From Rhodococcus pseudokoreensis (GTDB lineage Bacteria; Actinomycetota; Actinomycetes; Mycobacteriales; Mycobacteriaceae): a stretch of 64,000 nucleotides of DNA. The stretch is taken from contig NZ_CP070619.1 of the NCBI RefSeq assembly GCF_017068395.1, forward strand, positions 5,952,001 to 6,016,000. The letters are read 5' to 3'. The number at the start of each line of letters is the position of its first letter. Positions within the stretch are counted from its first letter, which is position 1. Below, in pieces: positions 56,972 to 64,000 of this stretch. Below the pieces are notes generated by a model. That model ran no database searches and was not told the DNA's origin. It saw only the letters and a program-made list of their open reading frames with translations. The translations under genes and the position numbers were made by a program.

Positions 56972-58210
56972 ATGACCACAAACGTCCAGACCGAAGGGCC
57001 GCTGACGGGCTTGCGGGTGGTCGACATGACCACGTCCTACGCCGGACCCACAGCAGCGATGTACCTTGCCGACCTCGGGGCCACGGTCATCAAGGTCGAG
57101 CGGCCGGGCTATGGCGACGACGCCCGCAGTTGGGGTCCGCCCTTCGTCGACGGAACTTCGGCATGGTTCGCCTCGGCCAACCGCAACAAGAAGTCCGTGG
57201 TCCTCGATTTGGGCTCGGTATGCGGGCGGCAGGTCTTGCTGCGGCTGCTCGACACCGCAGATGTTTTCCTGCAGAACACGAACCCGGCCAAGCTCGTTCG
57301 CTTGGGAATCGACGGCGACACGCTTCGTCGGCGCAATCCAAGGCTGATCTACTGCGCGATGTCCGGCTTCGGCCTGGACGGCCCGGACAGCGACCTGCCG
57401 GGATACGACCTCGTCGCGCAGGCACGTTCCGGGCTGATGTCGGTCACCGGCGAAAAGGGTGGCAGCCCTCAACGCGTCTCGACCGCCCTCTCGGACGTGG
57501 TCACCGGCATGTGCGCCGCGATCGCAATCAACGCAGCCGCCGTACGACAGGCCCGCACCGGGGAAGGCGAGATCATCGACGTCTCGCTGCTCGATACCGA
57601 CCTCGCGCTCATGGCGCCCCGTATCGCGGCGTACCACGCAGGGGAGTCCGAGCCGGCCCCCAGCGGCGGAACCGACTCCGTACTCGCCGTCTACCAACCC
57701 TTTGACACCTCGGACCGCAGCATCGTCATCGCGATCGGCAACGATGCGATGTGGCAACGCTTCTGCACCGCCGTCGACCTCCCCGAACTCGCAACAGACC
57801 CGTCACTCGCAGACAACGCCGGCCGCCGCGAGCACAGAGCACGGATCACCGACATCATCGCGCAACGTCTCGTCACCCGGACGGCCACGGACTGGCTTCG
57901 CATTCTTGGCGAGGTTGACGTTCCCGTCGCGCTGGTCCAGACGCTGTCAGAGGTCGTCAAGGACCCGCAGGTTGTGGCCCGAGGTGCACTGCTTCCAGTA
58001 CCCGACTCAGCGGGGGAACTTGTCACGGTGCACAGCCCCTTCCGACTCGCTTCAATGCCGCTACGCAACGAACGCTTCCCGGATCTCGGCGCCGACACCC
58101 GCGAGGTACTGCTCGAGCTCGGCTACAGCCACGACGAAGTGGCCGGCTTGCTTGTCAGTGGCGCGGTCACCGAGCCGACGAACGTTGTACGCGAGGAAGC
58201 TGTCTCATGA
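56972..58210 (+). CDS. CaiB/BaiF (family III) CoA-transferase, rightward operon
   Basis: A 412-residue family III CoA-transferase (VVDMTTSYAGPTAAMYLADLGATVIKVE, NRNKKSVVLDLG, CAMSGFGLDGPDSDLPGYD). GAAGGA precedes ATG 56972. As the first gene of an eight-gene operon it should activate the entry acid to its CoA ester using succinyl- or another acyl-CoA, in place of an ATP-using ligase. Its stop overlaps the next start by 4 bases. Confidence 0.9.
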   Translation: MTTNVQTEGPLTGLRVVDMTTSYAGPTAAMYLADLGATVIKVERPGYGDDARSWGPPFVDGTSAWFASANRNKKSVVLDLGSVCGRQVLLRLLDTADVFLQNTNPAKLVRLGIDGDTLRRRNPRLIYCAMSGFGLDGPDSDLPGYDLVAQARSGLMSVTGEKGGSPQRVSTALSDVVTGMCAAIAINAAAVRQARTGEGEIIDVSLLDTDLALMAPRIAAYHAGESEPAPSGGTDSVLAVYQPFDTSDRSIVIAIGNDAMWQRFCTAVDLPELATDPSLADNAGRREHRARITDIIAQRLVTRTATDWLRILGEVDVPVALVQTLSEVVKDPQVVARGALLPVPDSAGELVTVHSPFRLASMPLRNERFPDLGADTREVLLELGYSHDEVAGLLVSGAVTEPTNVVREEAVS

Positions 58211-58998
58211 GCGTGGTCAAAGTCGAGCGTGCAGGGTCGGTCACGACAGTGACGATCAATAGACCTGAAGCCTTCAATGCCCTCAACACCGACGTGATAG
58301 CCGCTCTATTAGACGCCGTCACCTACTCGGCCGCCGATCCCGCAGTGCGTGCGGTCGTGCTCACAGGTAGCGGAGAGAAGGCCTTCAGCGCGGGAGCGGA
58401 CCTGAAGGAACTCGCGGGGATGGGGCCGGATCGCGCCCGGGAGGTTATGGCCTTGGGTCAGCGCATCTTCCGTGCCATGGAGCAGGCACCGATCCCGATC
58501 ATCACTGCAGTCAATGGACTTGCCCTTGGTGGCGGTTTCGAACTCATTCTCACCTCAACCCTGCCCGTGCTGTCGACGAAAGCGTCACTCGGACTGCCCG
58601 AATCCGGTCTGGGACTGATTCCCGGATACGGCGGCACCCAGCGGTTGCCTCGGGCGGTGGGTGAGCGTGTGGCCGCGCACCTGATGCTCACCGGGAGCCG
58701 ACTCGACGCGGACCGCGCCTACGCGCTCGGACTGACCCCTCTCCCACCAGTCGAGCCCGATCAGTTGCTGGCCACTGCGACCGCCCTCGCCGAGAAGATC
58801 GCAGCACAGGGCCCGTTGGCGGTCCGCGCCATCCTGCACGCCCTCGAGGTCGGTCGTGACGCCCCACTCGATGCCGGGCTCGGCGTCGAGACGGGACTGG
58901 CGGCACTGGCTGTCGCAGGCGACGAGTCCACCGAGGGCATCGGCGCGTTCCTCGAGCGCCGGCCCGCGAAATTCGCGAACCCGGAGGCGCACCGATGA
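58207..58998 (+). CDS. Crotonase-family enoyl-CoA hydratase/isomerase
   Basis: A 263-residue crotonase with oxyanion-hole segments (AFSAGADLKELAGMG, LALGGGFELILTS) and the first catalytic Glu in LPESGLGLIPGYGGTQRLP. At the second catalytic Glu position (VGERVAAHLMLTG) a His appears, so it may be an isomerase or a hydratase with altered chemistry. Overlaps both neighbours by 4 bases. It is similar in style to BadK-like hydratases of alicyclic pathways. Confidence 0.88.
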   Translation: MSVVKVERAGSVTTVTINRPEAFNALNTDVIAALLDAVTYSAADPAVRAVVLTGSGEKAFSAGADLKELAGMGPDRAREVMALGQRIFRAMEQAPIPIITAVNGLALGGGFELILTSTLPVLSTKASLGLPESGLGLIPGYGGTQRLPRAVGERVAAHLMLTGSRLDADRAYALGLTPLPPVEPDQLLATATALAEKIAAQGPLAVRAILHALEVGRDAPLDAGLGVETGLAALAVAGDESTEGIGAFLERRPAKFANPEAHR

Positions 58999-60218
58999 GT
59001 GTCGAACCACTCGAAATCGATACCGACCCGAAGGCGTATCTGACACTGCACGAGCTGCTTGACGAGCCTGCGGCGGACGCAGCGCTCACCGACCGCGAAT
59101 TACAGGTGCGCGCACAGACCCGGGACGTCGTGGCCCGCGAGGTCGCACCCCGGGCGGCGCACCTCGACACAACCCACGAATTCGCTCATGAGAGCGTCCA
59201 GGCGCTGGCCGCGGCAGGTCTGTGCGGACTGATCTTCCCCGAACACCTCGGTGGCACAGCCGACACCAACGTCGCCTACGCCGTGGCGATGGAGGAAATC
59301 ACCGCCGGCTGCGCGGCAACGAGCCTGGTCTTCATGACGCAAATGCACGCGGCCTACCCGATCCTGCTCACCGGAACCGACGAGCTGCAGCGCCGCTACA
59401 TTCCCGGGCTGCTCGACGGGTCACTCTACGGGTCACTCGGAATCACCGAGCCCGACGCGGGATCCGACGTGTCGAGCCTGACGACGACCGCCACACCGAC
59501 TGATGACGGTTGGTCGCTCACTGGGCAGAAGACGTTCATCACCACCGGAGACCGCGCCGACGTGATCATCTGCTTCGCCACCGTGGATCGATCGCGTGGC
59601 CGCGACGGAATCACCGCATTCGTCGTCGAGGGCGGCTGGGCCGGAGTTGGCCACGGCCAGCCGTTCCACAAGATGGGGATGCACGGCTCGAGCACCGCCG
59701 AACTCTTCTTCGACCAGGTCGAGATCCCGCGGGACAATCTCCTCGGAACCGAGGGAGGCGGCTGGTCGGTTGTGATGAGTTCGGTGGTCAAGTCCCGGAT
59801 CAGCGCCGCCGCTCAGGGCGTCGGGCTCGCGCGCGCGGCGTATGCCCGGACGCTGGCCGCGCTGACCCGGCTGCATGGCAGCCGCCTCTCCGACGAGCAC
59901 ACCTTCGCCCTCGCCGACCTGCGCGGCCGGATCCTCCAGGGCAGGCTACTGCTGCAGGCGGTCGCCCGTCAGGCTGACACCGATCCGCACATCACCCCCG
60001 GCCAGATCGGTGTGATGAAGCAGTCCTGCACCGACCTGGGCTTTTCGGCCTCGATCGAAGCCGCCCGCATTCTCGGCCCCTACGGCGACCTCGCCGATAT
60101 CGGTGTCGAGCGGTGCCTGCGCGACGCGAAAGTCACGCAGATTTACGACGGCACCAACGAAATTCAGCGGCTGCTCATCGGCCGCGAGACCACCCGTGCG
60201 ATGAAGGAACTGGCATGA
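58995..60218 (+). CDS. Acyl-CoA dehydrogenase
   Basis: A 407-residue FAD enzyme (TEPDAGSDVSSL, WSLTGQKTFITTGDRAD, IEAARILGPYGDLADIGVER). The C-terminal base motif reads YDGTNEIQR, with Asp where MCAD has Glu. It desaturates the CoA ester made by the CoA-transferase. ATGA overlaps at both ends show tight translational coupling within the operon. Confidence 0.92.
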   Translation: MSVEPLEIDTDPKAYLTLHELLDEPAADAALTDRELQVRAQTRDVVAREVAPRAAHLDTTHEFAHESVQALAAAGLCGLIFPEHLGGTADTNVAYAVAMEEITAGCAATSLVFMTQMHAAYPILLTGTDELQRRYIPGLLDGSLYGSLGITEPDAGSDVSSLTTTATPTDDGWSLTGQKTFITTGDRADVIICFATVDRSRGRDGITAFVVEGGWAGVGHGQPFHKMGMHGSSTAELFFDQVEIPRDNLLGTEGGGWSVVMSSVVKSRISAAAQGVGLARAAYARTLAALTRLHGSRLSDEHTFALADLRGRILQGRLLLQAVARQADTDPHITPGQIGVMKQSCTDLGFSASIEAARILGPYGDLADIGVERCLRDAKVTQIYDGTNEIQRLLIGRETTRAMKELA

Positions 60219-60967
60219 CATCACTGGAAGGCAAAGTCGCGATCGTCACCGGAGCCGGCCGTGGGCTGGGCCGATCGATGGCCCACGCGTTGGTCGAGGC
60301 GGGTGCTGCGGTTACCGTGGCCGCCCGCACCAGCGCCGAACTCGACAGCTTCGTCGAGGAGGCGAAGGCCGCCGGTGGCCAGGCGTTGGCATGTCCGACC
60401 GACATCACCGACGAGACGTCCGTGGAGCGGATGGTCGAGGCCACCGTCGAGACCTTCGGTCGAGTGGACGTACTGGTCAACAACTCCGGGATCGTCGCGT
60501 CCACCCCCCTCGTCGAGCAGTCCGCCGAGGAATGGGATCGGGTCGTCGCCACCAATCTGCGCGGCACCTATCTCGCCACCCGGGCCGTCGGCCGCCATCT
60601 GCTTGCACAGAAATCGGGCAAGGTCGTCAACATCGCCTCCAACTTCGCCTTGCAGGGTGTCGCCAACCACGCTGCGTACTCCGCATCCAAGGCCGGGGTC
60701 ATTGCCTTCACCCGTTCGATGGCGATCGAGTGGGCGCGCTACGGCATCCAGGTCAATGCCATTGCACCCGGGTACTTCGCTACAGCCCTCAACGCCGAGA
60801 TGCGTGATGACGCCGACGCCTTGGCCAGCGTGGTGCGTGCCATCCCCGCGCGCCGGCTGGGCGAACCCGATGAACTCAAACCCTGGTTGCTGCTGCTTGC
60901 CGGCGGTGACTCGAATTTCATGACTGGCGAGGTCATCGTCATCGATGGCGGCCAGAGCGTCCGCTGA
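60215..60967 (+). CDS. SDR-family dehydrogenase (BadH/FabG-like)
   Basis: A 250-residue short-chain dehydrogenase: cofactor motif VTGAGRGLGRS, NNSG-type NAG segment LVNNSGIVAS, and catalytic YSASK (Tyr-x3-Lys) near residue 153. It oxidises a hydroxyacyl-CoA to the keto form with NAD(P). Placed between an acyl-CoA dehydrogenase and a BadI-like hydrolase it fits the role of 2-hydroxycyclohexane-carboxyl-CoA dehydrogenase (BadH); that is inference from order. Confidence 0.9.
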   Translation: MTSLEGKVAIVTGAGRGLGRSMAHALVEAGAAVTVAARTSAELDSFVEEAKAAGGQALACPTDITDETSVERMVEATVETFGRVDVLVNNSGIVASTPLVEQSAEEWDRVVATNLRGTYLATRAVGRHLLAQKSGKVVNIASNFALQGVANHAAYSASKAGVIAFTRSMAIEWARYGIQVNAIAPGYFATALNAEMRDDADALASVVRAIPARRLGEPDELKPWLLLLAGGDSNFMTGEVIVIDGGQSVR

Positions 60968-60988
60968 AAACCGACCGGAGGACAACCA

Positions 60989-61867
60989 GTGAGTAACGAC
61001 AGCAAGACCGTCGCCGTCCTCGGCGCCGGAACCATGGGCTCAGGTATCGCGACCGTGATGGCCCGTGCCGGTCACCAGACGATCCTCTTCGACATCAACG
61101 AGGCCAACCTGCAGCGCGGCATCGACACCGTGCGCGGCTTCTTCGACAAGAGCGTCAAGCTCGGCAAGCTCGACGCAGACGCTGGACACGCCGCCAAGAA
61201 CGGGCTCGTCGGCACCACCGATCTCACCGACCTCGCGTCGTGCGATGTGATCGTGGAGGCGGTCTTCGAGGACCTGCAGCTGAAGAAGGACACCTTCGGC
61301 CGCCTCGACGAGATCGTCTCGGAGTCAACGCTGTTCCACACGAACACCTCGACGCTGTCGGTCACCGGGATCGCCTCCGGCTCCCGGCTGCCGGAGCGGG
61401 TCGTCGGCACCCATTACTGCAACCCGGCGCCGCTGATGAAGCTCGTCGAGGTCGCCGACGGCCGGCACACCGCCGACTGGGCACACAAGGCGACCATCGA
61501 ATTCCTCGGCTCGCTCGGCAAGACGAGCGTGGTCACCCAGGACCGTCCCGGATTCATCGTCAACCGTTTCCTCATTCCGTGGGAGAACTCCTGCATCCAC
61601 GCACTCGAGGCGGGGCGGGGAACCAAGGAGTCGATCGACGCCGCCGTGCTCGGATCCCTCGGCCACCCGATGGGGCCGTTCCGGCTCCTCGACATCGTCG
61701 GCATGGACATCCACCAGCAGGTCGCCACCCGCCTCTACGAGCAATTGCGCGACCCGAAGTTCTTCCCGCCGCCGATGGTCGAGCGGATGGTCGCGGCGGG
61801 CGATCTGGGCCGCAAGACCGGCCGCGGCTTCTACGACTACGACGACACCCGACTCTTCGGGTCCTGA
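60989..61867 (+). CDS. 3-Hydroxyacyl-CoA dehydrogenase 1
   Basis: A 292-residue 3-hydroxybutyryl-CoA-dehydrogenase-type protein: NAD fold GAGTMGSGIA, catalytic His region VVGTHYCNPAPLMKLVEV, C-terminal helical domain LGSLGHPMGPFRLLDIVGMD. GTG start at 60989 after CGGAGG. It oxidises an S-3-hydroxyacyl-CoA to the 3-keto ester. Confidence 0.92.
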   Translation: MSNDSKTVAVLGAGTMGSGIATVMARAGHQTILFDINEANLQRGIDTVRGFFDKSVKLGKLDADAGHAAKNGLVGTTDLTDLASCDVIVEAVFEDLQLKKDTFGRLDEIVSESTLFHTNTSTLSVTGIASGSRLPERVVGTHYCNPAPLMKLVEVADGRHTADWAHKATIEFLGSLGKTSVVTQDRPGFIVNRFLIPWENSCIHALEAGRGTKESIDAAVLGSLGHPMGPFRLLDIVGMDIHQQVATRLYEQLRDPKFFPPPMVERMVAAGDLGRKTGRGFYDYDDTRLFGS

Positions 61868-61876
61868 GGAGTAACC

Positions 61877-62764
61877 ATGAGCGAGTCCACCACCGACTTC
61901 TCGACGATCGGTCTGCTCGGGTTCGGCACCATGGGCGCCGGCATCGCCCACGTGCTGGCCTCCTCCGGGCGCACGGTGATCGTCCTCGACACAGACCAGG
62001 ACCGTCTGGAAGCGGGCAGCGCCGCAGTCACCGCGTTCCTCGACGACAGCATCGCCCGCGGCACCGGCACCGACGAGGACAAGACCGCGGTACTGACCCG
62101 GATCATCACCACCACGCACGTCGCCGACCTCGCCGGTGTCGACGCCGTAATCGAGTCGGTCACCGAGAACGCAGAGGTGAAGACGGTCCTGTTGCGTGAA
62201 GTCGCCACCGTGGTGGGGGAACAAATTCCCCTCCTGACCAACACCTCTGCACTCTCGGTCACCGACCTTGCTGCCGCACTGCCCAACCCGGCGCGTGTGG
62301 CCGGGCTGCACTTCTTCAACCCAGCACCGGTACAGCGCACCATTGAGGTGGTGCGCGCTCTGCAGACCGACGGGGACCTGATCGAGCGGCTCGTCGCCTT
62401 CGTCGACACCCTCGCCGAGAAATCCGCAGTCGTAGTCAGGGACCGGCCCGGGTTCTTGATCAATTCCCTATTGTTGCCTTATCTCAACGACGTCATCGCG
62501 GAGTACGACGACGGATTGGCCACCGCGGAGGACATCGACGTCGCCCTCGAGCTCGGTCTCGGCTACAAGACCGGGCCCCTGAAGATGCTCGACACGATCG
62601 GGCTCGACGACCACCTCCACGCATCCGAAGCGGCATACGCCGCCACACTGGACTCGCGATACGCGCCGCCACCCCTGCTGCGTCAGATGGTCGCCGCCGA
62701 CCGGCTCGGCGACAAGAACGGCCACGGATTCCGCACCGGACAGCCCACCGAGGAGAAGAACTGA
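61877..62764 (+). CDS. 3-Hydroxyacyl-CoA dehydrogenase 2
   Basis: A 295-residue paralogue of the preceding gene (GFGTMGAGIA, VAGLHFFNPAPVQRTIEVV, ALELGLGYKTGPLKMLDTIGLD). The two differ enough to suggest different substrates, for example a ring-stage and an open-chain-stage hydroxyacyl-CoA. GAGGAGTAAC precedes the ATG. It lies 9 bp after its neighbour in the operon. Confidence 0.92.
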   Translation: MSESTTDFSTIGLLGFGTMGAGIAHVLASSGRTVIVLDTDQDRLEAGSAAVTAFLDDSIARGTGTDEDKTAVLTRIITTTHVADLAGVDAVIESVTENAEVKTVLLREVATVVGEQIPLLTNTSALSVTDLAAALPNPARVAGLHFFNPAPVQRTIEVVRALQTDGDLIERLVAFVDTLAEKSAVVVRDRPGFLINSLLLPYLNDVIAEYDDGLATAEDIDVALELGLGYKTGPLKMLDTIGLDDHLHASEAAYAATLDSRYAPPPLLRQMVAADRLGDKNGHGFRTGQPTEEKN

Positions 62765-62765
62765 C

Positions 62766-63542
62766 ATGGCATACGACGACATCCTGACCAGCACTGACGG
62801 CCCAGTCCTCACCATCACCCTCAATCGGCCCGACGCAGGAAACAAATTCCGGTACCAGACCTGCCTGGAGCTCATCGACGCACTGCAGAAGTTCCGACTC
62901 GATCCGCAACTGCGTGCCGCGGTACTGACCGGTGCCGGCGAAAAGTTCTTCTGCATCGGCGGCGAACACGATCCGATCACCTCCCTCGACCAGTCCCAGG
63001 TGCTGCCGATCATCGACGTCTACCAGGCGATCGACACCATCCCGAAGCCGATCATCGCCGCCGTCAACGGCTTCGCGGTCGGCGGCGGAAACGTGCTGCA
63101 CACCGTGTGCGACCTCACCATCGCATCGGATAACGCGGTCTTCCGGCAGGTCGGCCCGATGGTGGGCAGCTTCGACGCCGGATACGGCAGCTGGTACCTC
63201 GAGGACACCATCGGTCGTAAGCGCGCCAAGGAGATGTGGTACCTGAACAAGAAGTACACCGCCGAGCAGGCCCGCGAGATGGGCCTAGTCAACGAGGTCG
63301 TTCCTTCGGAGGAACTCCAGGCTCGCGCCGCCGAGGTGGCCCGCGAGATCACGAGCCGAAGCCCGCTGGCGATCGGCGGGATGAAGGGCGCCTTCTCCGC
63401 CCGCCACAACGGGGTCTCAGGCCAGGCACGGATGGCCCACGACCAGCAGCTGACCCTCTACCTCCAGACCAAGGAGGCGCACGAAGTCAGTGCTGCGTTC
63501 GGCGAGCGCCGTCAACCCAAGACCGAGAGTTTCTGGTCGTGA
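62766..63542 (+). CDS. Crotonase-family ring hydrolase, BadI/MenB clade
   Basis: A 258-residue crotonase with the BadI/MenB signature GPMVGSFDAGYGSWYLED and REIWY-like AKEMWYLNKKYTAEQA, plus FCIGGEHD and AVGGGNVLHTVCDL oxyanion segments. BadI hydrolyses 2-ketocyclohexane-carboxyl-CoA to pimelyl-CoA; MenB is a cyclising Dieckmann enzyme. No other menaquinone genes are here, so a ring-opening hydrolase is favoured. It starts right after the previous stop and overlaps the next GTG. Confidence 0.85.
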   Translation: MAYDDILTSTDGPVLTITLNRPDAGNKFRYQTCLELIDALQKFRLDPQLRAAVLTGAGEKFFCIGGEHDPITSLDQSQVLPIIDVYQAIDTIPKPIIAAVNGFAVGGGNVLHTVCDLTIASDNAVFRQVGPMVGSFDAGYGSWYLEDTIGRKRAKEMWYLNKKYTAEQAREMGLVNEVVPSEELQARAAEVAREITSRSPLAIGGMKGAFSARHNGVSGQARMAHDQQLTLYLQTKEAHEVSAAFGERRQPKTESFWS

Positions 63543-64000
63543 GCTGGTCATCGGGGTGGTGGGGTCCCGCCCTCCACAGCGATCAGGGCGATCTACGCGC
63601 CATGTTGGACGCCTTCGTCGCCGCGCACAATCCGGTGCTCGACGACGAACCGGATGCGGTGGCCGGGTTGGTCACCGAACTAGCCGAACTCGGGGTCTGG
63701 ACCCTCGGCACAGTCGAATCCGCGGGTGGGGGAGGTGCGGCACGGGACCTGACCGCACTGGCCCTCGAACGGCTCGGCCGTGCCTGGCCCGCGCTGGGCT
63801 GGGCGGCCGCGCAGGCGCACGCCGCCGTCGACGTCCTCGCCGACGACAACCGGTTCGCCGACCTCGTCGCCCAGATCCATACCGGTCAGGCATCCGTCGC
63901 GGTCGCCGACAGCGTCTCGTCGCATGTCCGGTTGGCATTCACCGGCAATACGCTCACCGGCTCGATCGACCGAGTCGACGCGGCCGCCGCACAGCCGTAC
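63539..64000 (+). CDS. Acyl-CoA dehydrogenase, N-terminal part (runs off the window)
   Basis: GTG at 63539 overlaps the previous stop by 4 bases (GTGA) and the frame stays open to the window end, 154 codons. LDAFVAAHNP, VAGLVTELAELGVWTLG, ALERLGRAWPALGWAAAQAHAAVDVLA and the VAVADSVSSHV stretch follow the order of an acyl-CoA dehydrogenase N-terminal helical and start of middle domain. The active-site part is beyond the edge. Confidence 0.78.
   Translation, partial: MSWSSGWWGPALHSDQGDLRAMLDAFVAAHNPVLDDEPDAVAGLVTELAELGVWTLGTVESAGGGGAARDLTALALERLGRAWPALGWAAAQAHAAVDVLADDNRFADLVAQIHTGQASVAVADSVSSHVRLAFTGNTLTGSIDRVDAAAAQPY

Noticed and set aside
62766..63542. Assignment as menaquinone enzyme MenB
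   Set aside because: It has the shared BadI/MenB signature, but no other menaquinone genes are near and it lies inside a degradation operon.

Overview
This is a high-GC actinobacterial chromosome segment. The catechol 1,2-dioxygenase has the same iron-ligand positions (Y162, Y196, H220, H222) as Rhodococcus opacus enzymes. DUF222/HNH, ANTAR, NDMA-dependent alcohol dehydrogenase and F420/FMN luciferase-like genes are also typical of Rhodococcus. A large, catabolically versatile Rhodococcus (opacus/jostii type) is the best guess; this is inference, as no 16S or other marker is present.

Left part (1-27.7 kb): a broken acyl-CoA ligase with a thiolase; a phenol-to-muconate operon (flavin reductase, two-component phenol hydroxylase, catechol 1,2-dioxygenase) divergent from an AraC regulator; a DUF222/HNH gene; a complete cytochrome P450 electron-transfer operon (ferredoxin, ferredoxin reductase, P450); small regulatory genes; an Lrp regulator divergent from an M20 amidohydrolase/MHS transporter pair; a secreted lipase; and a GAF/Fis regulator with an aldehyde dehydrogenase and NDMA-type alcohol dehydrogenase. 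A TGTCC-N7-GGACA operator precedes both that regulator and the aldehyde dehydrogenase. Two luciferase-like oxidoreductases and an NRPS gene cut off inside its adenylation domain follow.

Middle (27.7-30.8 kb): a scarred junction with a DUF1524 nuclease tail, an extradiol (DODA-type) dioxygenase, a remnant of a Fis-type regulator, and about 1.5 kb with no recognisable gene. This looks like the edge of an acquired or rearranged block.

Right part (30.8-64 kb): a catabolic supercluster. It holds (i) aldehyde dehydrogenase, MHS transporter and alcohol dehydrogenase; (ii) a kinase-NTPase-LuxR giant regulator; (iii) an ABC importer lying between two nearly identical FCD/GntR regulator genes; (iv) leftward genes for MFS, alpha/beta hydrolase, two MaoC proteins, acyl-CoA dehydrogenase, CaiB CoA-transferase, three MmgE/PrpD proteins, a DUF35 protein and a thiolase-like protein without the active cysteine; and (v) a rightward operon of CaiB CoA-transferase, crotonase, acyl-CoA dehydrogenase, SDR, two 3-hydroxyacyl-CoA dehydrogenases, a BadI/MenB-clade ring hydrolase and a second acyl-CoA dehydrogenase running off the window.

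Eight copies of a short operator close to ATGTCNGACAT (the style bound by FCD-type GntR proteins) sit in the promoters of all these units except the kinase-LuxR gene. The right half therefore reads as one regulon. My inference is uptake and CoA-thioester breakdown of an alicyclic or branched alcohol/acid that is opened by a hydrolytic ring cleavage. The substrate cannot be read from sequence alone.
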